Notes: generated by a model from the sequence alone, not told the origin. A stretch of DNA of 64,000 nt from Solirubrobacteraceae bacterium (GCA_030447785.1 JAUJOF010000001.1:366807-430806); one strand, 5' to 3'. Counted from the stretch's first letter, positions 36,507 through 45,442 are shown. Made by a program: numbers and translations.

Positions 36507-37176
36507 CTAGAGCTCGTCGAGGTCTCGGAGCAGCTTGAACTGCTTCTCAAACAGCCGATTCTGCTCGTCGCGGAGTCGCTTGATCTCGGTGAGCTGCGAG
36601 TCGATCAGCGCGCCCATGACGTCGAGCCGGGTCTGCTGTTCAGGTCCGCCCCGCCCGGCTATGTCCGTTTGGCGTTCCACGATGCGCGCCAACTCGAGCG
36701 CAGCCTCGCCCTGGCGATCCATGACGGCCTGCTGCTCCCGGTCGAGGGCTTCCCCGGCTGCCGCCTTTTCCTGTGCTGTCGAGCTCGGATTGCTGAGTCG
36801 AGTACAGCGATCGACCCAACGAGTATTCCCAGCACGAGCGCAGCGACGCCAACGAGGTGGGTTGGTCGCACGTCGCGAGGCAGTTTCGCGAGCCACGGCG
36901 TGAGGAAGACGACAGCGTCCCGACGCTGACGATCATGACGGCGCTCGCCACCACGATGCAGTGGAAGCCGGTGGGCTCGCCGGTGATGGCGCCGGCGATC
37001 GCTACGACTTCCGCGTAGAGCAGAAAACAACCGAGGCACACGATCCCGAAGACAACCCGGCTGTAGTGGCGGCCGGGTGTCGCCGGTGGGCGTAGCCGCT
37101 CGGTTAGCAGCGCCCCGAACATCAAGGCTGGGAGCAAGGCTGCAGCGATCTGGAAGAACGCTCGATCGTCTTCCAT
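36507..37176 (-). CDS. Membrane protein with C-terminal coiled coil, two frameshifts
   Basis: Three frames combine to about 223 aa. They give two N-terminal helices (FFQIAAALLPALMFGALL, VVFGIVCLGCFLLYAEVVAIAGAI), then HCIVVASAVMIVSVGTL, then VVFLTPWLAK and a further helix (LVGVAALVLGILVGSIAVL), then a long coiled coil (EALDREQQAVMDRQGEAALELARIVERQ ... EIKRLRDEQNRLFEKQFKLLRDLDEL). One base is missing near 36913 and one near 36790. No named family recognised. Confidence 0.5.
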
Positions 37177-37276
37177 CGGTAAGAGCTTGACAGCCGCCGC
37201 GGCGCTGAGTCTGGTGTCACACCGTCCTGGGCACCCGCCGACCCTGGCCGTCGCCGCTCGCTGCTCCCTGCCCGAG

Positions 37277-37536
37277 CCCTATGGCCGGCCTCCAGCGGCC
37301 GGAATTCGAAGCCGACCTAATCCGTGAGCGAACCACCGCCGGACTTGCCGCCGCGCGCCCGCGGCCGCCGGGGTGGGCGCAAGCCCGCGCTAACGCCCGC
37401 CAAGATCAACGCCGCCCCGCCAGATGCACGCCGCCCGTCAGCACACCGTCAACGAGATCGCCCAAGCCCTCGGCGTCAGCCGCGCGAGCGTCTATAGCGC
37501 GCTCGCCAAGCCTTCCGAGCCACCGGCGAGCGGATA
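37277..37536 (+). pseudogene. Serine recombinase (resolvase/invertase) C-terminal remnant
   Basis: Pieces in three frames: EFEADLIRERTTAGLAAAR, then GRRGGRKPALTPAKINAA, then RQMHAARQHTVNEIAQALGVSRASVYSALAK, the linker and C-terminal HTH of small resolvases. The catalytic N-terminal domain is absent. A dead piece of a mobile element; flanking sequence 37177-37276 and 37537-37606 holds nothing else I can identify. Confidence 0.7.
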
Positions 37537-37606
37537 GCGCCACCGAGATCGCAGGAGAGGGTCGCGCTAGGTCCGTCCCAGGCCAGCGTCTCCTGCTATA
37601 GGAACG

Positions 37607-38206
37607 TCAGGACCCTCTCTCGGTATCCTGAGCAGGAGGCTCGTCGAGCCGTCCGCGCGAGTTGTGGCGCCGCATGTCGTCGACGAGGTCGTCGATGAGG
37701 TGTTCGACCTCCGATCGCACGGACTGACCGTCGGCGAGCCGCACGACGCCACGGAATCCGCGCGCGAGATCGTCGGACTGCTCGTAGACGACGAGCGGCA
37801 GCGGAAGTCGGCTCCGCGGCTTGACCTCGCGGTCAGCGCGCGCCGGGTCGGTGTCGTCGAGCAGGTCAATCCCACGATCCGCACCCTCGATTTCGATCCA
37901 CGCGCTGGCGACGTACTCGCTCCGCTCGGGATGCTCGTTCAGGATCTCCAACGTCAAGACGTAGTCGAGCGGCAGGTCAGCGCGCGCGAACAGCACGCCC
38001 TCAGCTGGCGACGGAAAACGGGTTAGCCGGTGCCCGAACTCAACTCGCATCCGCGTCTGCTCGCGCTGCTTATCGCGCTGACGCTGCCACGCCAATGCCT
38101 GCTCGGCCAAGTCGTTCGCTCGCCCGCTCCGACGAAGCCCTAGCGCGGCGACCACGAACGCGCCGCCAGCAATGATGACGGAGATGGTCTCGGTCGCCAG
38201 GCTCAC
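37607..38206 (-). CDS. Hypothetical membrane-anchored protein
   Basis: 199 aa from GTG 38206 (SLATETISVIIAGGAFVVAALGLRR is a single N-terminal anchor, followed by a short coiled coil and a soluble domain with many Asp and Arg). The ORF start at 38425 is rejected because the 73 residues before the anchor look like noise. No family recognised; composition is less GC-biased than core genes, in keeping with an accessory region. Confidence 0.5.
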   Translation of the reverse strand: MSLATETISVIIAGGAFVVAALGLRRSGRANDLAEQALAWQRQRDKQREQTRMRVEFGHRLTRFPSPAEGVLFARADLPLDYVLTLEILNEHPERSEYVASAWIEIEGADRGIDLLDDTDPARADREVKPRSRLPLPLVVYEQSDDLARGFRGVVRLADGQSVRSEVEHLIDDLVDDMRRHNSRGRLDEPPAQDTERGS

Positions 38207-38421
38207 TCGGGGAAGGTTGCCATCCGGGTAAGACGCGGGGGTGTCTAACCAACGAGCTCCCACTCGGCCGCGACTCTTCACGGACACCGCCCGATGGCAG
38301 AACCCGATCCTTGCGGCCGGGGTTTTGGCCCGCATGGGCGGGCAGCAAAGGATGCCTCGGCGGTAATGGTCCACGCCGGCGCCGCCACGGCTCGACCGGC
38401 CAAGGTCGGCCGCACGAGGCG

Positions 38422-39307
38422 TCACGACGACGAAGCAACCACGATCTTGCGAGTGAGCTCAACAGCGGGACGGAGCACCTCGTTGTAGAACGCGGGCGCC
38501 AGTGCGAAGTGCGTCTGCGCGTCCATCACGGGCACGAGCTCCTCGGGCTTGTCACCCTTGCCGCGATAGATGATGGCTCGCTCTCCGTGCAGTTCTGACG
38601 GCCGGCGTCGTTGGTGCGTGAAGCCGTTGCGCTCCTGCTTGATGAAGCCGAACAGCTCGTTCTCCGCGAGGGCTCGAAGGTCGCTCCACTCGGCACGGTC
38701 CTGATAGGCCGTGTCAAGCTCGCTCAGGCTTCCACGGCCGAAAGAGGGCTGTCGGCGATCCCCCCGACGGGTGGTCTCGACAGGCAGCCCAGCTCGGCAG
38801 CGCAAAAGTATGGCGAGGCGGTCACAGGCGGCTATCCCACGATACAGCGCCGAGTCCACCATCTGGGCCGCGAACCATCGCGACAGGATCCTGCTGCCCG
38901 CGATTTGCTGGTGGGGGCGCTCAAAGAGCTCAGCCGCGTTCGGCGGCTCGACGGCGTACCTCTGAGCGACGACGACTACCTCCGCTGGCCACGGCATAGC
39001 GTCGAACTGCTCGTCACCTGACCCCTTCACGGTCGGGGCGTCGCCCCGCTCGCGCTTGATCACGTAGTCGCGAAGGAGCGTCAGCGCCAGTAGCGCTTCG
39101 AACCGGTACTCGTCGATGAGCAGGTGCAGTGTCTGTTAGCGCGTCGATGTACGTCCGATGCAAGTCGGGGTCCGCAATGCCCTGGAGCTCGTTCTCCGGG
39201 TACTCCATGACTAGGTCGGAAAAGCCCTCGTAGTCAGGCAACGCGTAGTCTTGATGTTCCGCGTCGCGAGCGTCGGCAATCGCCTGAGCATCGATCTCGA
39301 AGGGCAC
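38422..39307 (-). CDS. HEPN-like hypothetical protein, one frameshift
   Basis: About 294 aa if one base is removed near 39130, joining MPFEIDAQAIADARDAEHQDYALPD...ALTDT to HLLIDEYRFEALLALTLLRDYVIKRERGDAP and on. The C-terminal half contains AENELFGFIKQERNGFTHQRR: RNGFTH fits the R-x4-H RNase motif of HEPN domains. This weak signal suggests an RNA-targeting or dimerising HEPN protein. Start is GTG, with TAGCCT 6 nt upstream. Confidence 0.5.
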
Positions 39308-39313
39308 GGCCAG

Positions 39314-39319
39314 AGGCTA
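39314..39319 (-). promoter_or_regulatory. -10-like TAGCCT for the HEPN-like gene
   Basis: Overlaps the first base of the divergent gene's ATG at 39319, so the two divergent starts are only 11 bp apart. Confidence 0.5.
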
Positions 39320-39642
39320 TGGGCCACCGAGTTCCGCTGACGCTGGTCGCTTACGCTGGCCTCACGCTGGCGCCGTTCGTGGTTGCCGTCGCTCGCGGTG
39401 AGTGGAATGCCGCCATCACTGCGACCGCGGTCCTGGTGGCCGTTTTGCTCATCTTCCTGCTGCGGGGAAGCCGCGTCGCGTGGTGGTGCGCCGTTGCTTT
39501 GGAGTTCGCCCACCTGGTAGCGAATGTTGTGGATCCGCCTCCATGGTGGACCTGCGCCTTGTCTGTGCTGGCGTTCGCGACGCTCATCGCTCCACCGACC
39601 CGCCGCTACGTGCGCGAGGCCCCGACCGGGCGCGCCCGGTGA
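39319..39642 (+). CDS. Small four-helix membrane protein
   Basis: 107 aa with about four hydrophobic segments (VPLTLVAYAGLTLAPFVVAVA, ATAVLVAVLLIFLLRG, VAWWCAVALEFAHLVANVV, ALSVLAFATLIA). No conserved motif identified. Divergent from the HEPN-like gene with an 11-bp gap, so they may share control. Confidence 0.55.
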   Translation: MGHRVPLTLVAYAGLTLAPFVVAVARGEWNAAITATAVLVAVLLIFLLRGSRVAWWCAVALEFAHLVANVVDPPPWWTCALSVLAFATLIAPPTRRYVREAPTGRAR

Positions 39643-39785
39643 GCGATCGCTGGCCGGAACACCCGAGAGCGGTCGTCATGGACCCGCCGATGGACGATGG
39701 CCTTGGCTCATCGTGACGCACGTCGCGGGCTCTCAGCTACCGGCCGTACCGCCCCCTCCCTCTCGGCCGGTGGAGCGACAAGGCG

Positions 39786-39819
39786 GGTTCGGCCGGCGCC
39801 GCTGCGCGCCGGCCGAACC
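39786..39819 (-). terminator. 14-bp perfect-stem hairpin after the rhodanese gene
   Basis: GGTTCGGCCGGCGC / GCGCCGGCCGAACC with a 6-nt loop, beginning 9 bp beyond the rhodanese stop. No U-tract. Confidence 0.75.
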
Positions 39820-39828
39820 GCTGGTGGC

Positions 39829-40170
39829 CTATGCCGCGGTGACGGCGCCGGACTCGGTCGGCAGGCCGGCGGCGACCCAGTCCTCCTTGCCCTCGACGTA
39901 CTCGCGCACGTTGGTGTACCCGAGCCTCTCGAGCTTGGCGGCCGCGACGCCCGAGTTCTTGCAGGGCGTGTTGGCGCAGTAGGTGACGATCGCCGCGTCC
40001 TTGTCGGCCAGCAGCTTGGGCGCCTGGGCGTCGATGTCGTCGTGTGGGATGTTGATCGCGCCCGGAATGTGCTCCTGGTCGAAGTACACGGCGGGGAGGG
40101 CCTCGACGACGATGACGTCGCCGTGGTCGACGAGCTGCTTGAGCTCCTCGCGGGTGATGCTGGTGGGCAT
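39829..40170 (-). CDS. Single-domain rhodanese (sulfurtransferase)
   Basis: 113 aa. HIPGAINIPHDDID and the active-site loop TYCANTPCKNSG with Cys65 are clear; the loop continues into a second cysteine at 70. Rhodaneses move sulfane sulfur and help handle sulfide, cyanide or arsenate. It has a strong AGGAGG ribosome site 5 nt before the ATG, unlike most genes here, and a leader of about 30 nt or more, so it is not leaderless. Divergent from a TetR gene with paired operators. Confidence 0.88.
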   Translation of the reverse strand: MPTSITREELKQLVDHGDVIVVEALPAVYFDQEHIPGAINIPHDDIDAQAPKLLADKDAAIVTYCANTPCKNSGVAAAKLERLGYTNVREYVEGKEDWVAAGLPTESGAVTAA

Positions 40171-40205
40171 GTGTGCCTCCTGACGCTCGTGGTGATTCGG
40201 GAATA

Positions 40206-40263
40206 CGGACCGTTGGTCCGCTTCAGGCGGCCCAACGTAGCACAGAATCGGACCTATGGTCCG
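40206..40263. promoter_or_regulatory. Paired TetR operators between the rhodanese and TetR genes
   Basis: Two copies of CGGACC-NNN-GGTCCG: 40206-40220 (spacer GTT) and 40249-40263 (spacer TAT), centres 43 bp apart. The second contains TATGGT, a candidate -10 for tetR. The first sits upstream of the rhodanese start. This layout fits one repressor controlling both promoters. Confidence 0.7.
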
Positions 40264-40301
40264 CTTGTGGCACACTGCTCGTCGTGCCCCGGACCGAGTC
40301 G

Positions 40302-40909
40302 ATGTCCCCGATGAGCCGTGTAGAGCTGCCGGTCGTCGGCGAGCCGGCACCCGAGCGGGCCGACGCCTCGCGAAATCGTCAGAAGATCCTCGAGGCGGCG
40401 CGGCGCCTGTTCGCTCAGCGCGGTCTGGCCGAGGTGACGATGGAGACCGTCGCCGGCGAGGCCGGCGTGGGCAAGGGACGGTCTTTCGGCGGTTCGGCGA
40501 CCGCGGCGCGCTACTGGAGGCGCTGCTCGACGAGCAGGAACGCGAGCTGCAGGAGCGACTCTTGCGCGGGCCACCGCCGCTCGGCCCCGGCGCGCCCGCC
40601 CGCGATCGCCTGACCGCCTTCCTCGACGCGCTCCTTGACCTCTGGGAGCAGCACGGCAAGCTGGTGCTGGCGTCAGAGACCTCCGCCCCTGGGGCGCGCT
40701 ACCGCACGGGCGCCTATGCCGCCTGGCATCAGCACACCATGCTCCTGCTCGCCGAGTGTCGCCCCGACGCCGACGCCTCCCTCGACGCCCACCTGCTGCT
40801 CGCAGCGCTCGACGCCCAGCTGCTGACGCACCTTCGCGAAGAGGCAGCGGTCGACCACAAGCGCCTCGCGCGCGGCCTTCGCGAGCTCGCCACAAGGCTC
40901 AGCGCGTAG
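40302..40909 (+). CDS. TetR family regulator, one frameshift
   Basis: The N-terminal HTH half (NRQKILEAARRLFAQRGLAEVTMETVAGEAGVGKG) and C-terminal half (VFRRFGDRGALLEALLDEQERELQERLL onward) are in different frames. One extra G in AAGGGAC near 40481 gives GKGTVFRRFG, the expected HTH end, and 202 aa. It is likely the repressor for the palindromes upstream. Start ATG 40302 or 40311, or GTG 40284; not decided. Confidence 0.8.
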
Positions 40910-41023
40910 ACCCCCGCCGTCGGCCCAACATGCCCGCCACCGACCGGCTGAGCCCTCCCGGTGAGGGATCGGCAACGGGACACCGCCGGCTGCTCTGCGG
41001 TCGCCTGATGGCGCCCTGCGGCT

Positions 41024-41548
41024 TCAGTGGGTAGCAGCAGGCCATAGGCCGCGAGCGACGGCGCATCTTTCACGGCGCCTGCCCTGACCATCGCTACCCA
41101 CTCGTCGTCGGCCACGCGCAGCGTGCGCATGTCCTGCTCCTCGGCCGTACGGCCCACTTCGCCGAGCGTGAGGTCGGTTGCCAACCACACGTCGAAGCCC
41201 TGGGTCGAGTACCCGTAGGCCTCGTAGAGGTGGCCGAGGTGACGCAGTGCTCCGGCACGCAACCCCGTCTCCTCCTCGAGTTCCGCCCGCGCGAGCTCCC
41301 CGGGCTCGACGGTCGAATCGTCCTCCCAAGAGCCCTGTGGGAACTCCCCACAGGCGCTGACCGACGGGGTAGCGAAACTGCTCGACGAGCCACAGCCCGC
41401 GATCGTCCTTCGGGATGATCAGCGCGAAATCCGGCTTCTCAACGACGCCGAAGACGCCCCGCGAGCCGTCCGCCCGCTCGATGTCGTCCTCGCGCACGCG
41501 CATCCACCGGTTCTCGTAGACGGTCCTGCTCGCGAGGCGTCGGATCAT
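41024..41548 (-). CDS. NUDIX hydrolase (ADP-ribose pyrophosphatase-like), frameshifted
   Basis: MIRRLASRTVYENRWMRVREDDI opens the ADPRase-type beta sheet. Removing one G near 41342 gives WEFPQGSWEDDSTVEPGELARAELEEETGLRAG, a NUDIX box in which the usual Arg before Glu is Ala. The frame then runs to SLAAYGLLL; a further one-base change is needed to use the stop at 41024. Such enzymes clean up ADP-ribose or similar nucleotides. Confidence 0.7.
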   Translation of the reverse strand: MIRRLASRTVYENRWMRVREDDIERADGSRGVFGVVEKPDFALIIPKDDRGLWLVEQFRYPVGQRLWGVPTGLLGGRFDRRARGARAGGTRGGDGVACRSTASPRPPLRGLRVLDPGLRRVVGNRPHARRSGPYGRGAGHAHAARGRRRVGSDGQGRRRERCAVARGLWPAATH

Positions 41549-41743
41549 CGATCCAGTGTGATTTCGCGCTGGCACATCTGTCTACCTCGCTCGGACGCCA
41601 TCGCGGGCGCGGTCATGCCGAGCACGCGCCTGCAAGAACGCCCGCACGGGCGCCGACAAGCCGATCGGCTTGCGGGAGGCCGCTCCATGCCGGCCGCGAC
41701 GGTCGGGACCGACGCATGGCTCTGTGCTGGTAATACGACGCCT

Positions 41744-42134
41744 ATGGAGCACTTCCGCGCAGCCGGCCTCGAGCCTTTCGAGAACCAATGGCACTTCTCA
41801 CACGCCGTGGCGGCCCGAGGGCTGTTGCTGCTCTCCGGAGTCACCGGAACCGACGTCGACGGAAGTGTGCCAAGTGACCCGGCCCGAGCAGTTCGAGCAA
41901 GCGTTCGTTTATCTGGGCCTGTATCTCGAGGCGGCTGGCGCGTCGCTCGAGGACGTCGTCGAGTTGACGAGCTACCACGTCGACCTGCGCCAGCACCTAA
42001 ACGTCTTCATGGCAGCTAAGGACCGCCACCTGGTCGCGCCGTACCCGGCCTGGTCGGCGGTCGGCGTCGCGCAGCTGATCACCGAAGGCGCTTTGGTGGA
42101 AATCCGCGTGATCGCCGTCGACCCCAGAAGGTGA
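41744..42134 (+). CDS. RidA/YjgF family enamine deaminase, one frameshift
   Basis: The N-terminal piece (ENQWHFSHAVAARGLLLLSGVTGTDVDGSVP) and the C-terminal piece (EQFEQAFVYLGLYLEAAGASLEDVVELTSYHVDL ... YPAWSAVGVAQLITEGALVEIRVIA) are joined by removing one base near 41870-41885, giving about 129 aa. The catalytic-site Arg near the C-terminus (VEIRVIAVD) is present. RidA hydrolyses reactive enamine/imine intermediates. Confidence 0.8.
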
Positions 42135-42178
42135 GCGCCGATCAAGGATCGTCCTGGGGCGCGCGTCAGCGGCTGTAG

Positions 42179-43054
42179 TTAGGCGCCGCGGGACTCGGCG
42201 AGGCGTCGCAGCCAGTATCGGAACCAGTCGGCACCGTAAGGGACGTAGACGCGAGTTGGCACTCCGCGAGTCCGGAGATCGTGGAGCACCTCGGGGCGCA
42301 CGCCGAGCAGTTGCTCGACCGGCACGGGCCCGTGCGCGAGGAGCAAGGCCTCGCGCAGCCGGGCGTCGTGAGTGGCCATCGTCCATGCCGTGTTGCGTTC
42401 GGCTAGACGGAACGCCAGTTGCAGAAATGCGACGTCGGTCGGCTCTCCGTAGGGATGGGCGCCGGTGGCCTCCACGTAGGCGCCCTTGACGAGCCGGACG
42501 TGCACGCCGGCCTCGACCAACGCGTCCGCGTCAGCGGGCGAGCGCAGCAGGTTCGCTTGGACTGTGGCTCCGAGCCGGTCGGCCAGGCCGCGCGCGGCGA
42601 CCTCGACGACGCACGCCAGGACGGCGTCGGTGTGCGCTGCCTCCTCGGCCCCGACCTGCACCCGCCGGCCGGCCGACAAGGCGCTCGCAATGGCCGCGAG
42701 GCGCTCCGCGACGGCCGACGAGTCCGTGACCAGCGCCAGATGCGAGAGATCGACCGACAGCCAGGCGTCCGCCGGGGGTGGCGGCAGGGCGCGGGCGAGA
42801 TCGAGGTAGTCCTCGAGCACATGATCGGCGGCTGCCGGGTCGCTGACGCGCTCGCCGAAGATGTCGACACTGACCCCGTGCCGCTGCTCGAGCAACCTCG
42901 CGGCGGTGTCGAGTGCGTCGGTGCCTGTCCGGCCCGCCACGTAGCGCGAGGCGGCACGCCAGGCGGCCGCTTCGCCGCCCGGCGCGCGCTTGACCGTGCG
43001 CTCCAGCCGCTCGCTGGTCGCAAGTCGAAACAGCGCTATGCGGTCGAGCCCCAT
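42179..43054 (-). CDS. Proline dehydrogenase
   Basis: 291 aa, the size of monofunctional PRODH. The FAD-barrel motifs WLSVDLSHLALV, VRLVKGAYVEATGAHPYGE and the C-terminal VYVPYGADWFRYWLRRLAE with the proline-binding Arg pair are present. It oxidises proline to pyrroline-5-carboxylate; no P5C dehydrogenase is in the window. Confidence 0.9.
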   Translation of the reverse strand: MGLDRIALFRLATSERLERTVKRAPGGEAAAWRAASRYVAGRTGTDALDTAARLLEQRHGVSVDIFGERVSDPAAADHVLEDYLDLARALPPPPADAWLSVDLSHLALVTDSSAVAERLAAIASALSAGRRVQVGAEEAAHTDAVLACVVEVAARGLADRLGATVQANLLRSPADADALVEAGVHVRLVKGAYVEATGAHPYGEPTDVAFLQLAFRLAERNTAWTMATHDARLREALLLAHGPVPVEQLLGVRPEVLHDLRTRGVPTRVYVPYGADWFRYWLRRLAESRGA

Positions 43055-43149
43055 GAGCTCATGCTGTCAGCGACCCCGTCGGTGCGCCTGTCCCACAGCC
43101 GGATCCCCTTGCGGGCCGGCGGGTCGGGGTTGACATCAGTGGGTGTGCG

Positions 43150-43155
43150 TACGGT
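43150..43155 (+). promoter_or_regulatory. -10-like TACGGT for the DUF4160-DUF2442 pair
   Basis: Six nt before the GTG at 43162. TTGACA occurs at 43130-43135, but the 14-bp spacing is too short for a standard sigma-70 pair. Confidence 0.4.
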
Positions 43156-43161
43156 TCCCCG

Positions 43162-43425
43162 GTGCCTCGGGTCAGCTCCTTCTACGGCATCGCGATCTAC
43201 ATGTATTGGAACGAGGCGCACCATGCGCGGCCACACTTTCACGCCCGATATGCGGGCGAGGCCGCATCGATCGACCTCGTCGGCGAGTTGATCGCAGGCT
43301 CGTTGCCGCGGCGCGCGCTCGTGCTCGTCGCCGAGTGGGCCGACGCGCACCGCGAGGAACTGGAGGCCAACTGGCACCGCGACCACCGCGACGAACCGCT
43401 GCTGCCGATCGATCCCCTTCCATAG
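43162..43425 (+). CDS. DUF4160 protein (toxin-like partner of DUF2442)
   Basis: 87 aa: PRVSSFYGIAIYMYWNEAHHARPHFHARYAGEAASIDL is the DUF4160 core with its H-x-P-H-F-H histidines. DUF4160 genes are usually followed by DUF2442 and the pair is suspected to be a toxin-antitoxin system; activity is not shown here. Start GTG 43162. Confidence 0.82.
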   Translation: MPRVSSFYGIAIYMYWNEAHHARPHFHARYAGEAASIDLVGELIAGSLPRRALVLVAEWADAHREELEANWHRDHRDEPLLPIDPLP

Positions 43426-43428
43426 AAT
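43423..43428 (+). promoter_or_regulatory. -10-like TAGAAT for the DUF2442 gene
   Basis: 7 nt before the GTG at 43436; begins with the DUF4160 stop TAG. Confidence 0.45.
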
Positions 43429-43435
43429 CGCCCAT

Positions 43436-43975
43436 GTGGAGCCGCTGGTGGACATTGTCGCGGTCGAGGTCACCGATGAGTACCGGCTGCGTCTGAGCTT
43501 CTCCGACGGAACGACCGGAGAGGTCGACTTCGGGGAGCGCGAATGGCGCGGAGTCTTCGCACCGTTGGCCGATCCGAGCTACTTCGCGCAAGTGACGGTC
43601 GACCCCGCTGCGGGCACGATCACCTGGCCCAACGGCACAGACATGGCGCCGGAGCCTCTGTATGAAGAGGCTCGCCGTCACCTCGCTCACGCGAGGCCCG
43701 CGAAGGAGCTGAGTACCGCGCCCGGCGAGCAAGCCGTCCGCCCCGGTCGAATCCTGTCCAGCGGTCGCCGCGGCCGTCGAGCGGTGGCGTGGCCACCGCC
43801 CGCGACCGGGCGCTCGCATACCCGGCAGCGGCCGAGCAACAGCCAAGACCGTCCCGCAGGATCCGCTTACGCGACGCCCAGACCGACCGCGCCGGCGCGT
43901 TTGGGCACCGCCGTTCGGCTGTCACAGGACCAGCGCGACGAGTCGGCGCCAAGACGATCTGCACGACCACGATAG
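43436..43975 (+). CDS. DUF2442 protein with unusual C-terminal extension
   Basis: The first 90 residues (EVTDEYRLRLSFSDGTTGEVDFGERE ... PAAGTITWPNGTDMAPEPLYEEA) are a complete DUF2442. The ORF then runs another 90 low-complexity residues. A normal DUF2442 ends near 43710, so the extension is probably read-through after a missed base or random open frame. The true end is uncertain. Confidence 0.7.
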   Translation: MEPLVDIVAVEVTDEYRLRLSFSDGTTGEVDFGEREWRGVFAPLADPSYFAQVTVDPAAGTITWPNGTDMAPEPLYEEARRHLAHARPAKELSTAPGEQAVRPGRILSSGRRGRRAVAWPPPATGRSHTRQRPSNSQDRPAGSAYATPRPTAPARLGTAVRLSQDQRDESAPRRSARPR

Positions 43976-44040
43976 GACTGATGCCATCGGCTCGGCGACG
44001 TCGTCCCCGCCCCGCACCGCGCCGCCCGCCGCACCCGTCC

Positions 44041-44046
44041 TACCAT
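44041..44046 (+). promoter_or_regulatory. -10-like TACCAT for glmU
   Basis: 7 nt before the GTG at 44054. Confidence 0.5.
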
Positions 44047-44053
44047 CCCCCCG

Positions 44054-45442
44054 GTGAAGGCGCCGACCGTCGTCGTCATGGCCGCCGGCCGTGGCACCCG
44101 CATGCGCAGTCGCGTGCCCAAGGTGCTGCACGACCTGTGCGGGCGGCCGCTGGGGCTGTGGCCCGTGGAGGCGGCGCGGCAGGCGGGGGCGGGGAAGGTC
44201 GTCGTGGTCGGCGGGCCCGACCGGGCGCTCGAACCACACCTGCCCGCCGGCGCGGTGCTCGCCGTGCAGGAGCGCGCCGACGGCACGGGCGGGGCGGTGC
44301 GCGCGGCGATGCCCCACGCCGACGACGACGCGCCGGTGATCGTGCTGTCGGGTGACGTGCCGCTGGTCACCGCGGGCACGATCCAGGGGCTGGCCGCTGC
44401 GCACGAGAACGGGAGCGCGGCGGCGACCATGCTGACCATGGAGCTGCCCGACGCTACGGGCTACGGGCGCGTCGTGCGAAACGCGGAGGGCGACGGTGTC
44501 GAGTGCGTCATCGAGACCAAGGCGCCCGGTGACGCGACCCCCGAGCAGCTGGGCATCCGTGAGGTCAACGCGGGCGTCTACGTCTTCGCGCCGGGCCCCC
44601 TGCGCGCCGCGCTCGACACGCTGGACGCCGACAACGCCCAGGGCGAGCTGTATCTCCCCGGCGTCGTGCCTGCGCTGCGCGAGGCGGGCCACCCCGTCGC
44701 CGCCCACCGCGTCGACGACGTCACCCTGACCATCGGCGTCAACGACCGCGTACAGCTCGCGCAGGTCCGCGTGGTCGCCCAGGGGCGCATCATCGAGCGC
44801 CTGATGCTCGACGGGGTGACCTTCACCGACCCCTCCAGCGCGAGCATCGACGTCGACGTGGCCCTGGGGGCGGACACCGTGGTCGAGCCCGGCTGCGTCA
44901 TGCGTGGGAGCACGGCGGCGGGGGAAGGCTGTCGCATAGGACCCCACGCCACGCTGATCGATGCGCGGCTGGGCAGCGATGTGACGGTCATCCACTCACA
45001 CCTGGTCGAGTGCGAGCTGCACGACGGCGCCACCGTCGGACCCTTCGCCTACCTGCGCCCCGGCGCCGTCCTGCGTGCGCGGGCCAAGGCGGGCACCTTC
45101 GTGGAGATCAAGAACTCGGACATCGGCCAGGGCTCCAAGGTCCCGCACCTGTCCTACGTGGGCGATGCCGACATCGGACCGGGCGCCAACCTGGGTGCGG
45201 CCACCATCACCGCCAACTACGACGGGCGGCGCAAGCACCGCACGACGATCGGCGCGGGCGTGCGCACGAGCGTCGACACCACCCTGGTCGCGCCCGTCGC
45301 GCTGGGCGAGGGTGCCTACACCGCGGCCGGTTCGGTGATCACCCACGATGTGCCCGCGGGAGCGCTGGGCGTGGCACGCGAGCGCCAGCGCAACGTCGAG
45401 GGCTACGCGCAGCGCAAGGACCGCGAGGAGGAGGGCTCGTGA
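44054..45442 (+). CDS. glmU: Bifunctional UDP-GlcNAc pyrophosphorylase / GlcN-1-P acetyltransferase
   Basis: 462 aa. The N-terminal uridyltransferase shows MAAGRGTRMRSRVPKVLH and the DVPLV metal site. The C-terminal left-handed beta-helix shows hexapeptide repeats and the acetyltransferase segment NYDGRRKHRTTIG. It makes UDP-GlcNAc for peptidoglycan. The glmU-prs order is common in Gram-positive bacteria. Confidence 0.95.
   Translation: MKAPTVVVMAAGRGTRMRSRVPKVLHDLCGRPLGLWPVEAARQAGAGKVVVVGGPDRALEPHLPAGAVLAVQERADGTGGAVRAAMPHADDDAPVIVLSGDVPLVTAGTIQGLAAAHENGSAAATMLTMELPDATGYGRVVRNAEGDGVECVIETKAPGDATPEQLGIREVNAGVYVFAPGPLRAALDTLDADNAQGELYLPGVVPALREAGHPVAAHRVDDVTLTIGVNDRVQLAQVRVVAQGRIIERLMLDGVTFTDPSSASIDVDVALGADTVVEPGCVMRGSTAAGEGCRIGPHATLIDARLGSDVTVIHSHLVECELHDGATVGPFAYLRPGAVLRARAKAGTFVEIKNSDIGQGSKVPHLSYVGDADIGPGANLGAATITANYDGRRKHRTTIGAGVRTSVDTTLVAPVALGEGAYTAAGSVITHDVPAGALGVARERQRNVEGYAQRKDREEEGS

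Noticed and set aside
43130-43155. TTGACA ... TACGGT as a sigma-70 promoter
   Set aside because: Spacing is 14 bp, too short; kept only the -10-like box.
43730-43800. tRNA-like GGTCGAATCC near 43750 (and again near 47090)
   Set aside because: No acceptor, D or anticodon stem could be drawn around either T-arm-like word.
34843-44000. Active integrative element starting at tRNA-Gln
   Set aside because: No intact integrase and no second copy of the tRNA 3' end in the window; only an island edge is suggested.
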